A DNA stretch of 64,000 bases from Blautia schinkii (GTDB taxonomy: Bacteria > Bacillota > Clostridia > Lachnospirales > Lachnospiraceae). Made by a program: the position numbers and the translations under genes. The notes under the pieces are model-generated. The model was not told where the DNA came from, ran no database searches, and saw nothing but the letters and a program-made list of their open reading frames with translations. This document shows positions 1-8,355 of the stretch, piece by piece. How positions within the stretch are numbered: the stretch's first letter is position 1; the number at the start of each line of letters is the position of its first letter. The DNA is taken from NCBI RefSeq assembly GCF_013304825.1, contig NZ_JAAWUO010000012.1, positions 1-64,000 of the forward strand. The letters run 5' to 3'.

Positions 1-53
1 GAAGTGTGGTAACACATGGAGCTGACTGTTACTAATCGGGTGAGGGCTTGACC
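1..53 (+). rRNA. 23S rRNA, 3' end only
   Basis: The first 53 bases match the conserved 3' terminus of Firmicute 23S rRNA (helix 101/domain VI end, with the GGAGCTGAC and GAGGGCTTGACC stretches). The gene is cut by the window edge. No 5S rRNA follows before the tRNA cluster. The exact 3' end is estimated. Confidence 0.88.
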
Positions 54-140
54 AAGAAACGCAGGTTAAGAATTGATTCAAAGAGTTTGATTAACGATCA
101 ACAAGCATGTATGTAGTTTTTAAGGTACAAACCTTAAAAT

Positions 141-214
141 GGCCCAGTGGCTCAGTTGGTTAGAGCGCCGCCCTGTCACGGCGGAGGTCGAGAGTTCGAG
201 TCTCTTCTGGGTCG
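141..214 (+). tRNA. tRNA-Asp (GTC)
   Basis: A 74-nt cloverleaf with acceptor GGCCCAG/CTGGGTC, anticodon loop CTGTCAC and a GTTCGAG T-loop. The discriminator is G and no CCA is encoded. It is the first tRNA after the 23S gene and probably part of the rrn transcript. Confidence 0.97.
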
Positions 215-243
215 TTACAGCTTAGCTGTAATGAATTGAATAT

Positions 244-316
244 GGGATCTTAGCTCAGCTGGGAGAGCATCTGCCTTACAAGCAGAGGGTCATAGGTTCG
301 AGCCCTATAGGTCCCA
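244..316 (+). tRNA. tRNA-Val (TAC)
   Basis: A 73-nt cloverleaf with acceptor GGGATCT/AGGTCCC (one T.G pair) and anticodon TAC in loop CTTACAA. Discriminator A, no CCA encoded. It lies in the tRNA cluster behind the rrn operon. Confidence 0.97.
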
Positions 317-324
317 TAGATTAT

Positions 325-406
325 GGATGGATTCCCGAGTGGCCAAAGGGGGCAGACTGTAAATCTGTTGGCACCGCCTTCGAAGGTTCGAATCCTTCTC
401 CATCCA
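325..406 (+). tRNA. tRNA-Tyr (GTA)
   Basis: An 82-nt class II tRNA with a long variable arm, acceptor GGATGGA/TCCATCC and anticodon GTA in loop CTGTAAA. Discriminator A, no CCA encoded. Confidence 0.97.
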
Positions 407-413
407 CTTAAAT

Positions 414-486
414 GCCGATGTGGCTCAATTGGCAGAGCAGCTGATTTGTAATCAGCAGGTTATCGGTTCGAGTCCGATCATCGGCT
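414..486 (+). tRNA. tRNA-Thr (TGT)
   Basis: A 73-nt cloverleaf with acceptor GCCGATG/CATCGGC and anticodon TGT in loop TTTGTAA. The discriminator is T, no CCA encoded. Confidence 0.97.
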
Positions 487-501
487 TTTAACATTTAATA
501 A

Positions 502-575
502 CGCGGGGTGGAGCAGTCTGGAAGCTCGTCGGGCTCATAACCCGAAGGTCATAGGTTCAAATCCTGTCCCCGCTA
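502..575 (+). tRNA. initiator tRNA-fMet (CAT)
   Basis: A 74-nt cloverleaf with anticodon CAT and three consecutive G-C pairs at the base of the anticodon stem (GGG/CCC), the mark of an initiator. Position 1.72 is an unpaired C.T(U), where the textbook bacterial initiator has C.A. No CCA encoded. Confidence 0.96.
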
Positions 576-580
576 CTTAT

Positions 581-653
<73 letters not shown>

Positions 654-717
654 TGTTTTAATGTAAAGTATACGAACAGCTGGTTAGAAAAAGCCTGAGC
701 ATCAATTAATTTAATAT

Positions 718-790
718 GGGGTATTAGCTCAGTCGGTAGAGCACTTGACTTTTAATCAAGTTGTCCGGGGTTCGAATCCCCGATGCCTCA
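718..790 (+). tRNA. tRNA-Lys (TTT)
   Basis: A 73-nt cloverleaf with acceptor GGGGTAT/ATGCCTC and anticodon TTT in loop CTTTTAA. It is the last tRNA of the cluster and is followed at once by a strong terminator. Confidence 0.97.
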
Positions 791-801
791 CTAATTTTAA
801 G

Positions 802-829
802 AGCACTGTCAAACTGACAGTGCTTTTTT
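802..829 (+). terminator. terminator of the rrn-tRNA cluster
   Basis: A perfect 9-bp stem (AGCACTGTC/GACAGTGCT) with a 5-nt loop and a T6 run, 11 nt after tRNA-Lys. It most likely ends the rrn-tRNA transcript. Confidence 0.92.
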
Positions 830-1021
830 CATGTCCGGAAAGTCACGTGGAATACCATCCTACACATTGTATGAAAACACCCGTTAAAACTCCACGCTAT
901 AGAGTATACAGATTTAAAAAAGTATCTGCTACAATAGAGTCAGTTAAGAAAAAGGCAGCGTGTTTCGGGGGAGTCATAGTTGTACGTTTTGTGGGAAAGA
1001 ATACTTCAGGAGGTGTAGCAA

Positions 1022-1837
1022 ATGATTATTATTGGCGAAAAGATCAATGGTTCCATTCCTTCTGTGGCAGAGGCCATTGCAAAAAGAGATGCGGAATTTA
1101 TCAAAGACCGTGCAAGAAAACAGGCAGAGGCCGGAGCAACATTTATCGATTGTTGCGCATCTGTTCCGGAAGAAGAGGAAGTTGAAACACTGAAATGGAT
1201 GATCGACTGTATTCAGGAAGTAACAGATCTTCCGATTTCTGTGGACAGCCCGAGTGCGGATGTACTTGTACAGGCGTATAAATTCTGTAAGAGACCGGGA
1301 CTTTTCAATTCTGTATCCGGTGAAGGTGACAAGATTGATAAGATTTTTCCTGTTATGGCACGGGAAGAGAATAAGAAATGGGAAGTTATTGCTCTTCTCA
1401 GTGACGATACCGGAATCCCGAAGAATGCAGCAGACAGACTTCGCGTATTCGATAAGATAATGGAGAAAGCTAAGGAATATGGAATCTCCCCATCCAGGAT
1501 CCATATTGATCCGCTGGTAGAGATGCTTTGTACATCAGAGAATGGAATTGAGACAAATATTGAAGTTATCACTTCTGTTCGTGAGCAGTATCCGTCCATT
1601 CATATTACAGCAGCGATCAGCAATATTTCTTTCAACCTGCCGGTTCGTAAGCTGATCAATCTTGGATTCATGGTACTGGCTATGAATGCCGGTCTGGACA
1701 GTGGAATCCTTGACCCGACAAACAGAGACATGCTTGGTCTTATTTATGCAACAGAAGCTCTTCTTGGAGAAGATGACTACTGTATGGAATACATCGGAGC
1801 ATACAGAGAAGGTCTGATCGGTCCGGTAAAGAAATAA
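1022..1837 (+). CDS. methyltetrahydrofolate:corrinoid protein methyltransferase (MtgB/AcsE/OdmD family)
   Basis: A 271-aa TIM-barrel pterin-binding methyltransferase, predicted to move a methyl group between a corrinoid protein and tetrahydrofolate in the cytoplasm. Family landmarks are visible: GEKING near the N-terminus (residues 5-10), SVDSP (73-77), FNSVSG (95-100), HIDP (161-164) and SNISFNLP (200-207). AGGAGG lies 5-10 nt before the ATG, which fixes the start. The next genes encode the corrinoid protein, its reductive activator and a DUF2284 protein, so this is the methyltransferase II step of an acetogen-type demethylation pathway. No substrate-specific methyltransferase I is in the window. 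The substrate therefore cannot be named. Confidence 0.88.
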   Translation: MIIIGEKINGSIPSVAEAIAKRDAEFIKDRARKQAEAGATFIDCCASVPEEEEVETLKWMIDCIQEVTDLPISVDSPSADVLVQAYKFCKRPGLFNSVSGEGDKIDKIFPVMAREENKKWEVIALLSDDTGIPKNAADRLRVFDKIMEKAKEYGISPSRIHIDPLVEMLCTSENGIETNIEVITSVREQYPSIHITAAISNISFNLPVRKLINLGFMVLAMNAGLDSGILDPTNRDMLGLIYATEALLGEDDYCMEYIGAYREGLIGPVKK

Positions 1838-1986
1838 TGAATGTATTTAAGAAATCTGCCGGGTTGCGGAGCCTGACAGAATAATCTTAGATAACATATA
1901 TGGGAAGCACCAATGTACGAAAAAAGATAGCAGTCCCTAAGAAAAAATTTAATGAGTGCAAAATCAATTTCAGGAGGTAAAGTATT

Positions 1987-2619
1987 ATGAGTAAAATGGA
2001 TGAAGTTTTTGATCTGGTAGTAAGAGGAAAAGCTAAACTGATCGGCGCAGCAGTTCAGGAAGCACTTGATGAGGGGAATGCAGCACCAGATGTTCTTGAT
2101 AACATGATCAAGGCTATGGGTGTTGTAGGTGAAAGATTTAAAAATAATGAGATATTCGTTCCTGAGATGCTGGTAGCAGCAAGAGCTATGAAGAAAGGTG
2201 TAGATGTTCTGAAACCGCACCTTGCAGGCGGAAGCGCAGGCGTAGCTGGAAAAATGATCATTGGAACAGTAGCAGGCGATCTTCATGATATCGGTAAAAA
2301 CCTGGTAGCTATGATGATCGAGAGTGCCGGATTCGAAGTAATTGACCTTGGTGTAGATGTTCCGATCGAGAAATTCGTTGAAGCAGTACGTGAGAATCCG
2401 GATGTTAAAGTTGTAGGTGTATCTGCACTTTTGACAACAACCATGCCGGCTATGAAAGATACAGTTGAAGCTCTTAATAAAGAAGACTTCCGTAAAGATA
2501 TCAAGATCATGGTTGGCGGAGCTCCTATCACTCAGGAATTCGCAGATGAGATTGGCGCAGATGCTTACACAGCAGACGCAGCAACAGCAGCTCAGGTTGC
2601 AAAACAGCTTGTAGCATAA
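1987..2619 (+). CDS. corrinoid (B12-binding) methyl carrier protein, MtbC/MttC/OdmA type
   Basis: A 210-aa protein with a helical methyltransferase cap domain (about 1-85) and a Rossmann-type B12-binding domain (about 88-210). The D-x-H-x-x-G motif at residues 98-103 (DLHDIG) supplies the lower axial His to cobalt. It carries the methyl group between a substrate-specific methyltransferase and the folate-dependent enzyme encoded upstream. An AGGAGG box precedes the ATG. A strong terminator follows the gene, so the activator further down may be transcribed separately or by readthrough. Confidence 0.93.
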   Translation: MSKMDEVFDLVVRGKAKLIGAAVQEALDEGNAAPDVLDNMIKAMGVVGERFKNNEIFVPEMLVAARAMKKGVDVLKPHLAGGSAGVAGKMIIGTVAGDLHDIGKNLVAMMIESAGFEVIDLGVDVPIEKFVEAVRENPDVKVVGVSALLTTTMPAMKDTVEALNKEDFRKDIKIMVGGAPITQEFADEIGADAYTADAATAAQVAKQLVA

Positions 2620-2658
2620 TGTAAATGTAGATGAAATAATAGTAACGGTCATAAAAAT

Positions 2659-2706
2659 GATCCGCAGAGACTATGAAAATAAAGATAGTTTCTGCGGATT
2701 TTTTAT
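2659..2706 (+). terminator. terminator after the corrinoid protein gene
   Basis: A 15-bp stem with one mismatch (arms beginning ATCCGCAG and ATAGTTTC), a 10-nt loop and a T6 tail, 40 nt after the stop codon. Confidence 0.9.
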
Positions 2707-2720
2707 AATTAAGATATGTT

Positions 2721-2880
2721 CGCAGGGGTTACTGTTCACTGGCAATGTTCCGCGAGGTGTTTTTTGTGAGCGAAGGTCACAGAAAACCCGAGACATACTG
2801 CGCGAATTTATGCAATTAGCATAAATTCTGTGCATCGCGAAGCGTGTTACTGAGAACGGAGTGAACAGTAACTCGCAGGG
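2721..2880. repeat. intergenic palindromic element
   Basis: Perfect 13-bp inverted arms GTTACTGTTCACT (2728-2740) and AGTGAACAGTAAC (2860-2872) are flanked by direct CGCAGGG copies (2721-2727, 2874-2880). A second nested palindrome with TTTATGC/GCATAAA lies between. There is no ORF. It resembles a small dispersed intergenic palindrome (REP- or MITE-like). No second copy was found in this window. Confidence 0.5.
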
Positions 2881-3078
2881 CTTATCAGTAATATCTTGCG
2901 ACGTGTTTTTATGGGAAAAGGTTGTAGATATATATTGGAAGACGGATGTATAAGTTAAGGCTTTACTTACTGAAGACAAATGGTTAAACTGGTAATAGTA
3001 AGAAAATTAGAGCAGTAAAGAAAACTAAGACAGTAGAATACCTGTCTGAAAATATGGGCAGAAATATAAAGTACAGGG

Positions 3079-4854
3079 GTGGCGGATTTGAATACATATA
3101 AGGTGTTTTTTACAAAAGAAAAAAAAGAAGTTTCGGTGCAGGAAGGTACAACTGTACTGGAAGCTGAGAGGATAGCAGGGTTATCCCCGGATGCACCATG
3201 CGGGGGTGCCGGAAAATGTGGAAAATGTACCGTAAAGATCAACGGCTCTGTGGAAAAAGCCTGCCAGATAAAGATTACGGCAGATCTTGAGGTAGAAACA
3301 ATTGAGCAGGCATCGGAACACAGGATTCTTGTAAAAGGAACAGAGAGAGCAGTAGCTTTTCAGCCGGAGCTGGAGATCCTGGACATTGAGATACAGTCAT
3401 GTAAAGTTGGGGAAAACAGCTCAGACTGGAAAAGACTTTGTGAAGCTGTAAATAAGAAACTCCGGGAAAAAGGCAGCAAGGCAGACCGGGTGTTCCGGCC
3501 GAAGCTGGAAATACTTCCTGTAATCAGCCATCTTATGAAGGAAAAAGGAGGAACAGCCAGAGCAATCGTAAGCGGTGATGAAATTCTGGAGCTGAAAGAA
3601 CAGGACGATAAACCGGTACTGATGGCTGCGTTTGATATTGGAACAACAACCGTAGCCGGGTATCTTCTGGATGGAAGAACAGGAGAACAGCTGGCAACAG
3701 CAAGTGCTTTGAATGTACAGACAGAATATGGTGCGGATGTTATCATGCGTGCCAATTATTCTCTGGAGCATGGTGCAGAGGAACTTTCTGCGTGTATCAG
3801 AGTGCTTTTGAAAAAACTGATCCGTACACTTTGTAAAGAAGCGGGAAAAGAGCCGGAGGATATCTATCAGGTCAGTGTTGTGGGAAATACCTGTATGCAT
3901 CACCTTTTCCTGGGAATCGTTCCGGATTCTCTTGTTCATGCACCATATAATCCGGCGATCAGTCATGGCCTTACATTCCCGGCAGAAAAATTCCGTCTGG
4001 GAATCCATCCGGGCGGACAGCTGATCGCGCTGCCTGTCATTGCAGGATTCGTAGGAGCTGATACTGTTGCCTGCCTTCTGGCTGTAAATCTTGAAGAAGA
4101 GAAAAAGATGACTCTGATGATCGATATTGGAACAAATGGCGAGATCGTTCTTGGAAATTCAAAACGCCGCATTGCGTGCTCTACTGCGGCAGGTCCGGCT
4201 TTTGAGGGCGCAAAGATAGCCTGTGGTATGCGAGGCGCGGAAGGTGCCATTGAGCATGCACATCTTGAAGAAGGAAGACTCGTATGCAAGGTAATTGGAG
4301 ACGGCAAGCCAACGGGAATCTGCGGCTCCGGACTGATCGATATTATTGCAGGACTTCTGGAAGCAGGAGTGATCGATGAGACAGGAAGACTGATGGAAGG
4401 ACCGAGAGTTGTTCAGATCGATGACAATACGAAAACAGCATATCTTCTGGCAGGTCCGTCTGAATCAGGTAATGGAAAACCTGTATATTTAAGTCAGAAA
4501 GATATACGTGAAGTACAGCTGGCTAAGGGGGCTATTGCTGCGGGAATCGCCCTTCTGGCAGAACAGATGGGAATTACTTTGGAGCAGATCGAGCAGGTTT
4601 ATATTGCAGGAGCTTTTGGCAACTATATGGATCCTGCAGGGGCATGCAGGATCGGCATGCTTCCGGGAATCCTGAAAGACAGGATCATTCCGGTTGGAAA
4701 TGCAGCAGGAGAAGGTGCAAAGCTGGCTCTCTTAAATAATGAAGAACTTGAACGCGCGGAGCGTCTTGCCCGCCATACAGAATTTCTGGAGCTGGCAGCA
4801 CTGCCTGAATTCCAGGATGAATTTGTAGATCAGTTGGAATTTCCGGAAGAATAA
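3079..4854 (+). CDS. reductive activator of corrinoid proteins (RACo/DUF4445, ASKHA fold with 2Fe-2S domain)
   Basis: About 590 aa. An N-terminal plant-type ferredoxin domain has the cluster motif with Cys at about 41, 47, 50 and 62 (CGGAGKCGKC). A linker and a large C-terminal ASKHA-fold ATPase domain follow, with FDIGTTTVAG and IDIGTNGEI phosphate-binding loops. Proteins of this kind reduce inactive Co(II) corrinoid to Co(I) using ATP, which fits the carrier protein encoded upstream. The listed start is GTG 3079. However, AGGGGTGG (3075-3082) sits 5 nt before TTG 3088, so initiation three codons later is at least as likely. Length is typical of the family. Confidence 0.9.
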   Translation: MADLNTYKVFFTKEKKEVSVQEGTTVLEAERIAGLSPDAPCGGAGKCGKCTVKINGSVEKACQIKITADLEVETIEQASEHRILVKGTERAVAFQPELEILDIEIQSCKVGENSSDWKRLCEAVNKKLREKGSKADRVFRPKLEILPVISHLMKEKGGTARAIVSGDEILELKEQDDKPVLMAAFDIGTTTVAGYLLDGRTGEQLATASALNVQTEYGADVIMRANYSLEHGAEELSACIRVLLKKLIRTLCKEAGKEPEDIYQVSVVGNTCMHHLFLGIVPDSLVHAPYNPAISHGLTFPAEKFRLGIHPGGQLIALPVIAGFVGADTVACLLAVNLEEEKKMTLMIDIGTNGEIVLGNSKRRIACSTAAGPAFEGAKIACGMRGAEGAIEHAHLEEGRLVCKVIGDGKPTGICGSGLIDIIAGLLEAGVIDETGRLMEGPRVVQIDDNTKTAYLLAGPSESGNGKPVYLSQKDIREVQLAKGAIAAGIALLAEQMGITLEQIEQVYIAGAFGNYMDPAGACRIGMLPGILKDRIIPVGNAAGEGAKLALLNNEELERAERLARHTEFLELAALPEFQDEFVDQLEFPEE

Positions 4855-4930
4855 GAAAGTCTGTTTTACTCAGTTGGAAACAGATTTTGGCATAGGTTAT
4901 TAAGTGTAGAATTTATGTGGAGGGAACGAT

Positions 4931-5467
4931 ATGGACTTAAAAGAATTACAGCAGCTGGGAAAAGAGATCGGCTTTTTTAAAATAGAGGAAATGGATCCCG
5001 GGAAGATCAAACTGCTTCCGGAGGTGCGCCAGATGTGCAGCACAGATAAATGCCACATGTATGGACGAAACTGGAGCTGTCCACCTGCATGCGGAACTTT
5101 GGAAGAGTGCGGAGAAGATATCTCAGGTTATACAAGAGGCATCATCGTCCAGACAAAAGGTGAGCTGGAAGATGAATTTGACGGAGAAGGCATGATGGAA
5201 ACAGAGGCACTTCATAAAGAACATTTTGTGGAGATGCACGACAGACTGAAAAAAGAATTTCCAAAGCTTCTTTCTCTTGGAGCCGGATGCTGTACCAGAT
5301 GCGCCAAATGCAGCTATCCAGACGCACCGTGCCGTTTTCCGGAGAAACGTTTTTCTTCAATGGAGGCATACGGAATGCTGGTGACTCAGGTCTGTCAGGA
5401 CAGTGGGATAGAATATTATTACGGACCTGGAACGATTACATACACCAGCTGTTTTTTCCTGGAATAA
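4931..5467 (+). CDS. DUF2284 cysteine-rich metal-binding protein
   Basis: A 178-aa protein rich in cysteine, with clusters near residues 36-60 (Cys 36, 41, 50, 54, 60) and a CCTRCAKC motif in the second half, as expected of DUF2284 predicted metal-binding proteins. An AGGGA box precedes the ATG. DUF2284 genes often accompany corrinoid methyltransferase genes. A role in iron-sulfur or cobalt redox chemistry of the neighbouring activator is plausible but unproven. No further gene of the pathway follows. Confidence 0.82.
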   Translation: MDLKELQQLGKEIGFFKIEEMDPGKIKLLPEVRQMCSTDKCHMYGRNWSCPPACGTLEECGEDISGYTRGIIVQTKGELEDEFDGEGMMETEALHKEHFVEMHDRLKKEFPKLLSLGAGCCTRCAKCSYPDAPCRFPEKRFSSMEAYGMLVTQVCQDSGIEYYYGPGTITYTSCFFLE

Positions 5468-6063
5468 AAAGATTGAAGAGGCATGAACAGGTTAGAGAAA
5501 TTTTTCGGTTCTATTTCTGCGAAAGGCTGACATAGACTTTTGGTAGCTGTATAGCTGTGGGAAATGCGCATTCCCGGCTTTGTCCATTGCAGATGGCTGC
5601 GGTGGGAAGAGCGAACAGTAATCGGAAACCTGAAGTTTTAGTCTTTGGCAGAAAGGCGGTATTTTTTATGGGATGTGGAAAATTTCATGAATTTCATGAT
5701 TGCAGTGAACAGCGTGATCGTATGGAAATGCTGCGGATCTTTCAGGTAGCAGCAGTGTTCTTCGGAATTCTTATGGAAAAAATCTCCCGCGTGCAAACTG
5801 CCGGAAGAAAAATGATCGGAAGAGGACAGGCATGGTATGCAGCTGCCTGGGCAGATTGGAGATGTGGGACAGGTTATGGAAGTGTGCGAAATGCGGCAGA
5901 TGCAGGCACAGGACATAATGGTGTGACTGCATCAGGAACGGAAGTGTGCAGAAATAGATGGGGATATGCCCGCAGGGGACGAAAAACTGTAACGGATAAG
6001 GTTGATGTGGGCAATAATCCGAGAGATGGAAATGTGTGTTGGAAGTATTTGAGTAGAGGGCTG
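5468..6063 (+). other. unresolved region, possibly decayed coding sequence
   Basis: About 600 bases between convergent genes. One long plus-strand frame from 5557 (internal ATG 5668 behind AAAGGCGG) runs into the opposite gene, but its product has no recognisable domain. Coding-like stretches also shift between frames, for example an acidic Gln/Met-rich run around 5820-5925 that ends in stops. This suggests a degraded gene or noncoding DNA. No terminator, RNA or riboswitch was recognised. Confidence 0.3.
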
Positions 6064-7266
6064 TCAAGATGCAAACTGCGGGGAAAAATGCACAGTGATG
6101 GCGCAGATCTCGCTGTTTGTTGCAGTTCGCATATTCGGACCCCATATGCCGGCACCTGAGGTGACGATGTTGTGCATGTTTCCCTTTTTCAGGTAGCCGC
6201 AGGAATTTTCCCAGACGAGGCCGGTAATGATGTTCAGTGGGAACAGCTGGCCGTCGTGGGTATGACCGCAGAGATCAAGGTCTGCACCTGAAGAAGCTAC
6301 CTCATCCAGCTCCCCGGGCTGGTGATCCATAAAAATAACAGGGCGTCTCAGATCCAGTGATTTGGTAAGCTGGGAAGGACTCTTACGCGTGTCGTCCATT
6401 TTGCGGCAGCGGGAAGGGTCCTTCCGTCCTGTAAGATAAAACCGGTCATCAATAAGAACAGTTTCATCATTGAGAAGCCGGATGTTGGCATCTTTCAGGA
6501 ACTGTGTCATTCTGGGATCATCGTAGTCCTTATTTGCAGAGCGGAAAGTGAATCCCGCAAGGATCGGTTCATTGAGGTCATGGTTGCCCCAGCAGGCATA
6601 AACGCCGTATCTGGACCGGATAGAACGAAGGGTGGAGGCAGTTTTTTCCGGGTTTTTCAGCCCTTCATATTCATTGTCAAAAATATCTCCGGCAATGCAC
6701 ACCAGATCCGGCTTTTGGGAATTAATTGCATTGACAAGAAGTTCAGCATTTTTTTCTCCGATGCTGTAGCCAAAATGAATATCTGCAAGCAGGACGATCT
6801 TGAGGGAATCAGTTCCTTCCACCTGCTTATCTACTTTCACATCATAAGTTTTTGTCTTAAGATTCCACTGATTTAAAATTCCATAAACACTGATGCCGAT
6901 AATAAGAAGTGTGCAAATTGCCCCGGTGAGCACGAAAGTTTTCCGGGTGTAAAGCCAGTCCGGATGCAGCGTATGTTTCAGGATCAGTCTTGCCAGATCT
7001 GTTGTGACAATGACGATCAGAATATAAAGAAAAGTGCCCTGAAAATAATTTGCCGTATTTTTCAGAAAACGGTGAAATGCCGGCGGCTTCCGGATCAGAA
7101 AGCTGGTGAGCAGTGAGGATGCCAGAAAAATATAAACACCCGCAAAGCACACCCGAAACAGCGGTGTCTGAAACAGATGCGTACAGGCTCCCATCCACAG
7201 GATCATCCAGCGGACAATATAAATATTAATGAGAATGTAAAGCGGTGCGAGAAAAATAGCAAGCAT
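6064..7266 (-). CDS. membrane-anchored calcineurin-like metallophosphoesterase (YkuE-like)
   Basis: About 400 aa. Three to four hydrophobic segments in the first 150 residues are followed by a metallophosphoesterase domain with the metal-binding set ADIH, GDIFD, GNHD and CGHTHDGQ. It probably hydrolyses a phosphate ester at or outside the membrane. The substrate is unknown (YkuE relatives act on lipid or wall-linked phosphates). A longer frame to 7404 exists, but the ATG at 7266 follows a GGAGG (7280-7284 in reverse) at 13 nt and starts a clean membrane segment, so it is preferred. The gene is divergent from the SpoIID-like gene. Confidence 0.85.
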   Translation of the reverse strand: MLAIFLAPLYILINIYIVRWMILWMGACTHLFQTPLFRVCFAGVYIFLASSLLTSFLIRKPPAFHRFLKNTANYFQGTFLYILIVIVTTDLARLILKHTLHPDWLYTRKTFVLTGAICTLLIIGISVYGILNQWNLKTKTYDVKVDKQVEGTDSLKIVLLADIHFGYSIGEKNAELLVNAINSQKPDLVCIAGDIFDNEYEGLKNPEKTASTLRSIRSRYGVYACWGNHDLNEPILAGFTFRSANKDYDDPRMTQFLKDANIRLLNDETVLIDDRFYLTGRKDPSRCRKMDDTRKSPSQLTKSLDLRRPVIFMDHQPGELDEVASSGADLDLCGHTHDGQLFPLNIITGLVWENSCGYLKKGNMHNIVTSGAGIWGPNMRTATNSEICAITVHFSPQFAS

Positions 7267-7380
7267 TAAATTTGGTAAACCTCCGTGATTTTCGTAAGTG
7301 CAGATGTTCAGGTTGTTACAGAGCAATATCACAGAATGTCTGTGAATACTTGAACTATAGTTACACCAGTATAGCGCAAA

Positions 7381-7409
7381 TAATAATTTTTTGCAAAAGA
7401 ACATATATT
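7381..7409 (+). promoter_or_regulatory. possible sigma-E type promoter before the SpoIID-like gene
   Basis: CATATATT (7402-7409) lies 14 nt after the A/T-rich TAATAAT (7381-7387). This resembles the sporulation sigma-E pattern (ATA box, 14-nt spacer, CATACAAT). It is suggested by the gene's expected mother-cell expression and is weak on sequence alone. Confidence 0.3.
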
Positions 7410-7436
7410 AGGAAAAAGACCGATTATGGTGTTTTT

Positions 7437-8252
7437 ATGAAAAAATATGTGTACTTCCGGTATTTTGTGGTGTTTCTGGTGATCGTCCTGCCGTATTTTA
7501 TGGGGGCGGTGTTTAATGGGGCTGATATGGTCATGGCGGAGCGCAGGCCGGAAGTGGAGATGTTTCTTCCGATTATTGTGTCTTCCCAGATCGGATCGGA
7601 TATGAAAAAAGAAACCATAAAAGCGCAGACCGTGATCGCAAGGTCGAATATCCGGAGAATACTCGGGGAAGGGAAAATACTTCCGCAGATATTGCAGGAG
7701 AAAACTGACGGCAGAGATTATATTAGAAATATTTTTTCCAAAAAAGACAAAGTCTATCAGCAGGCAGCAGAAGAAACGAGTGGTCAGGTGTTGACGTATC
7801 AGGGGGAGCTGAAGTTGCTCCCGTGGCATAAGGTCAGCGGGGGAAAAACACGCAGCGGAAAAGAGGCTTTTCGGGATGAGGCATATACATATCTGAAATC
7901 TGTGGACAGCAGTAAGGACAAAAAATCGCCGGATTATATGGAGGTGGTTGAAATTCCCGTGAGTCAGGCCGGGGAGGTGAAGATCCGGGAACGGGACAGT
8001 GCGGGCTATGTGACAGAGCTTTCCAGCGGAAAAAATCTCCTGGAGGGAGAGAGTTTTGCTGTGGGTATGGGATTGAAGTCTGCGAATTTCAGTTTGCAGA
8101 AAAATGGTGATGTGTACGTTCTGCGGGTGCGGGGCAGTGGTCATGGAGCAGGTTTTTCGCAATTTGGTGGAAATGAGATGGCGAAAGGCGGGAGCAGCGC
8201 GGAGGAGATCCTGAAAAAATATTTTCCGGCCATGAAACTGGAAAATTTGTAA
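7437..8252 (+). CDS. spoIID: SpoIID/LytB-domain protein, engulfment lytic transglycosylase homologue, catalytic Glu replaced
   Basis: A 271-aa protein with an N-terminal membrane anchor (about 5-25) and a SpoIID domain. The landmark KAQTVIAR (62-69) and the C-terminal GSGHGAGFSQFGG (about 233-245) match the family. SpoIID cleaves peptidoglycan during forespore engulfment. Its catalytic Glu lies 11 residues before the KAQ Lys, in the EMP motif. Here that position is Gln51 (QIG), so the enzyme may be inactive. The preferred start, ATG 7437, begins the membrane anchor. A longer frame from 7272 runs into the divergent promoter region. The gene is followed by a SpoIIQ-like gene, the same order as in Clostridioides difficile. 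Confidence 0.8.
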   Translation: MKKYVYFRYFVVFLVIVLPYFMGAVFNGADMVMAERRPEVEMFLPIIVSSQIGSDMKKETIKAQTVIARSNIRRILGEGKILPQILQEKTDGRDYIRNIFSKKDKVYQQAAEETSGQVLTYQGELKLLPWHKVSGGKTRSGKEAFRDEAYTYLKSVDSSKDKKSPDYMEVVEIPVSQAGEVKIRERDSAGYVTELSSGKNLLEGESFAVGMGLKSANFSLQKNGDVYVLRVRGSGHGAGFSQFGGNEMAKGGSSAEEILKKYFPAMKLENL

Positions 8253-8355
8253 AAAGTGAATAGAGAGTCATATTCTGGACACCCTATAGATACAGAAACG
8301 ATGTACTGGTGAACAGTTATCGGAAATGAACATATTAGACAGAGGTGGAAAGAAT

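Noticed and set aside
745-1185. Open frame covering tRNA-Lys and running into the methyltransferase gene
   Set aside because: It starts inside a tRNA and overlaps a strong gene in another frame.
5557-6159. Long plus-strand frame between the DUF2284 gene and the metallophosphoesterase gene
   Set aside because: No recognisable domain, it overlaps the 3' end of a well-supported opposite gene, and coding-like segments jump between frames. It is listed only as an unresolved region.
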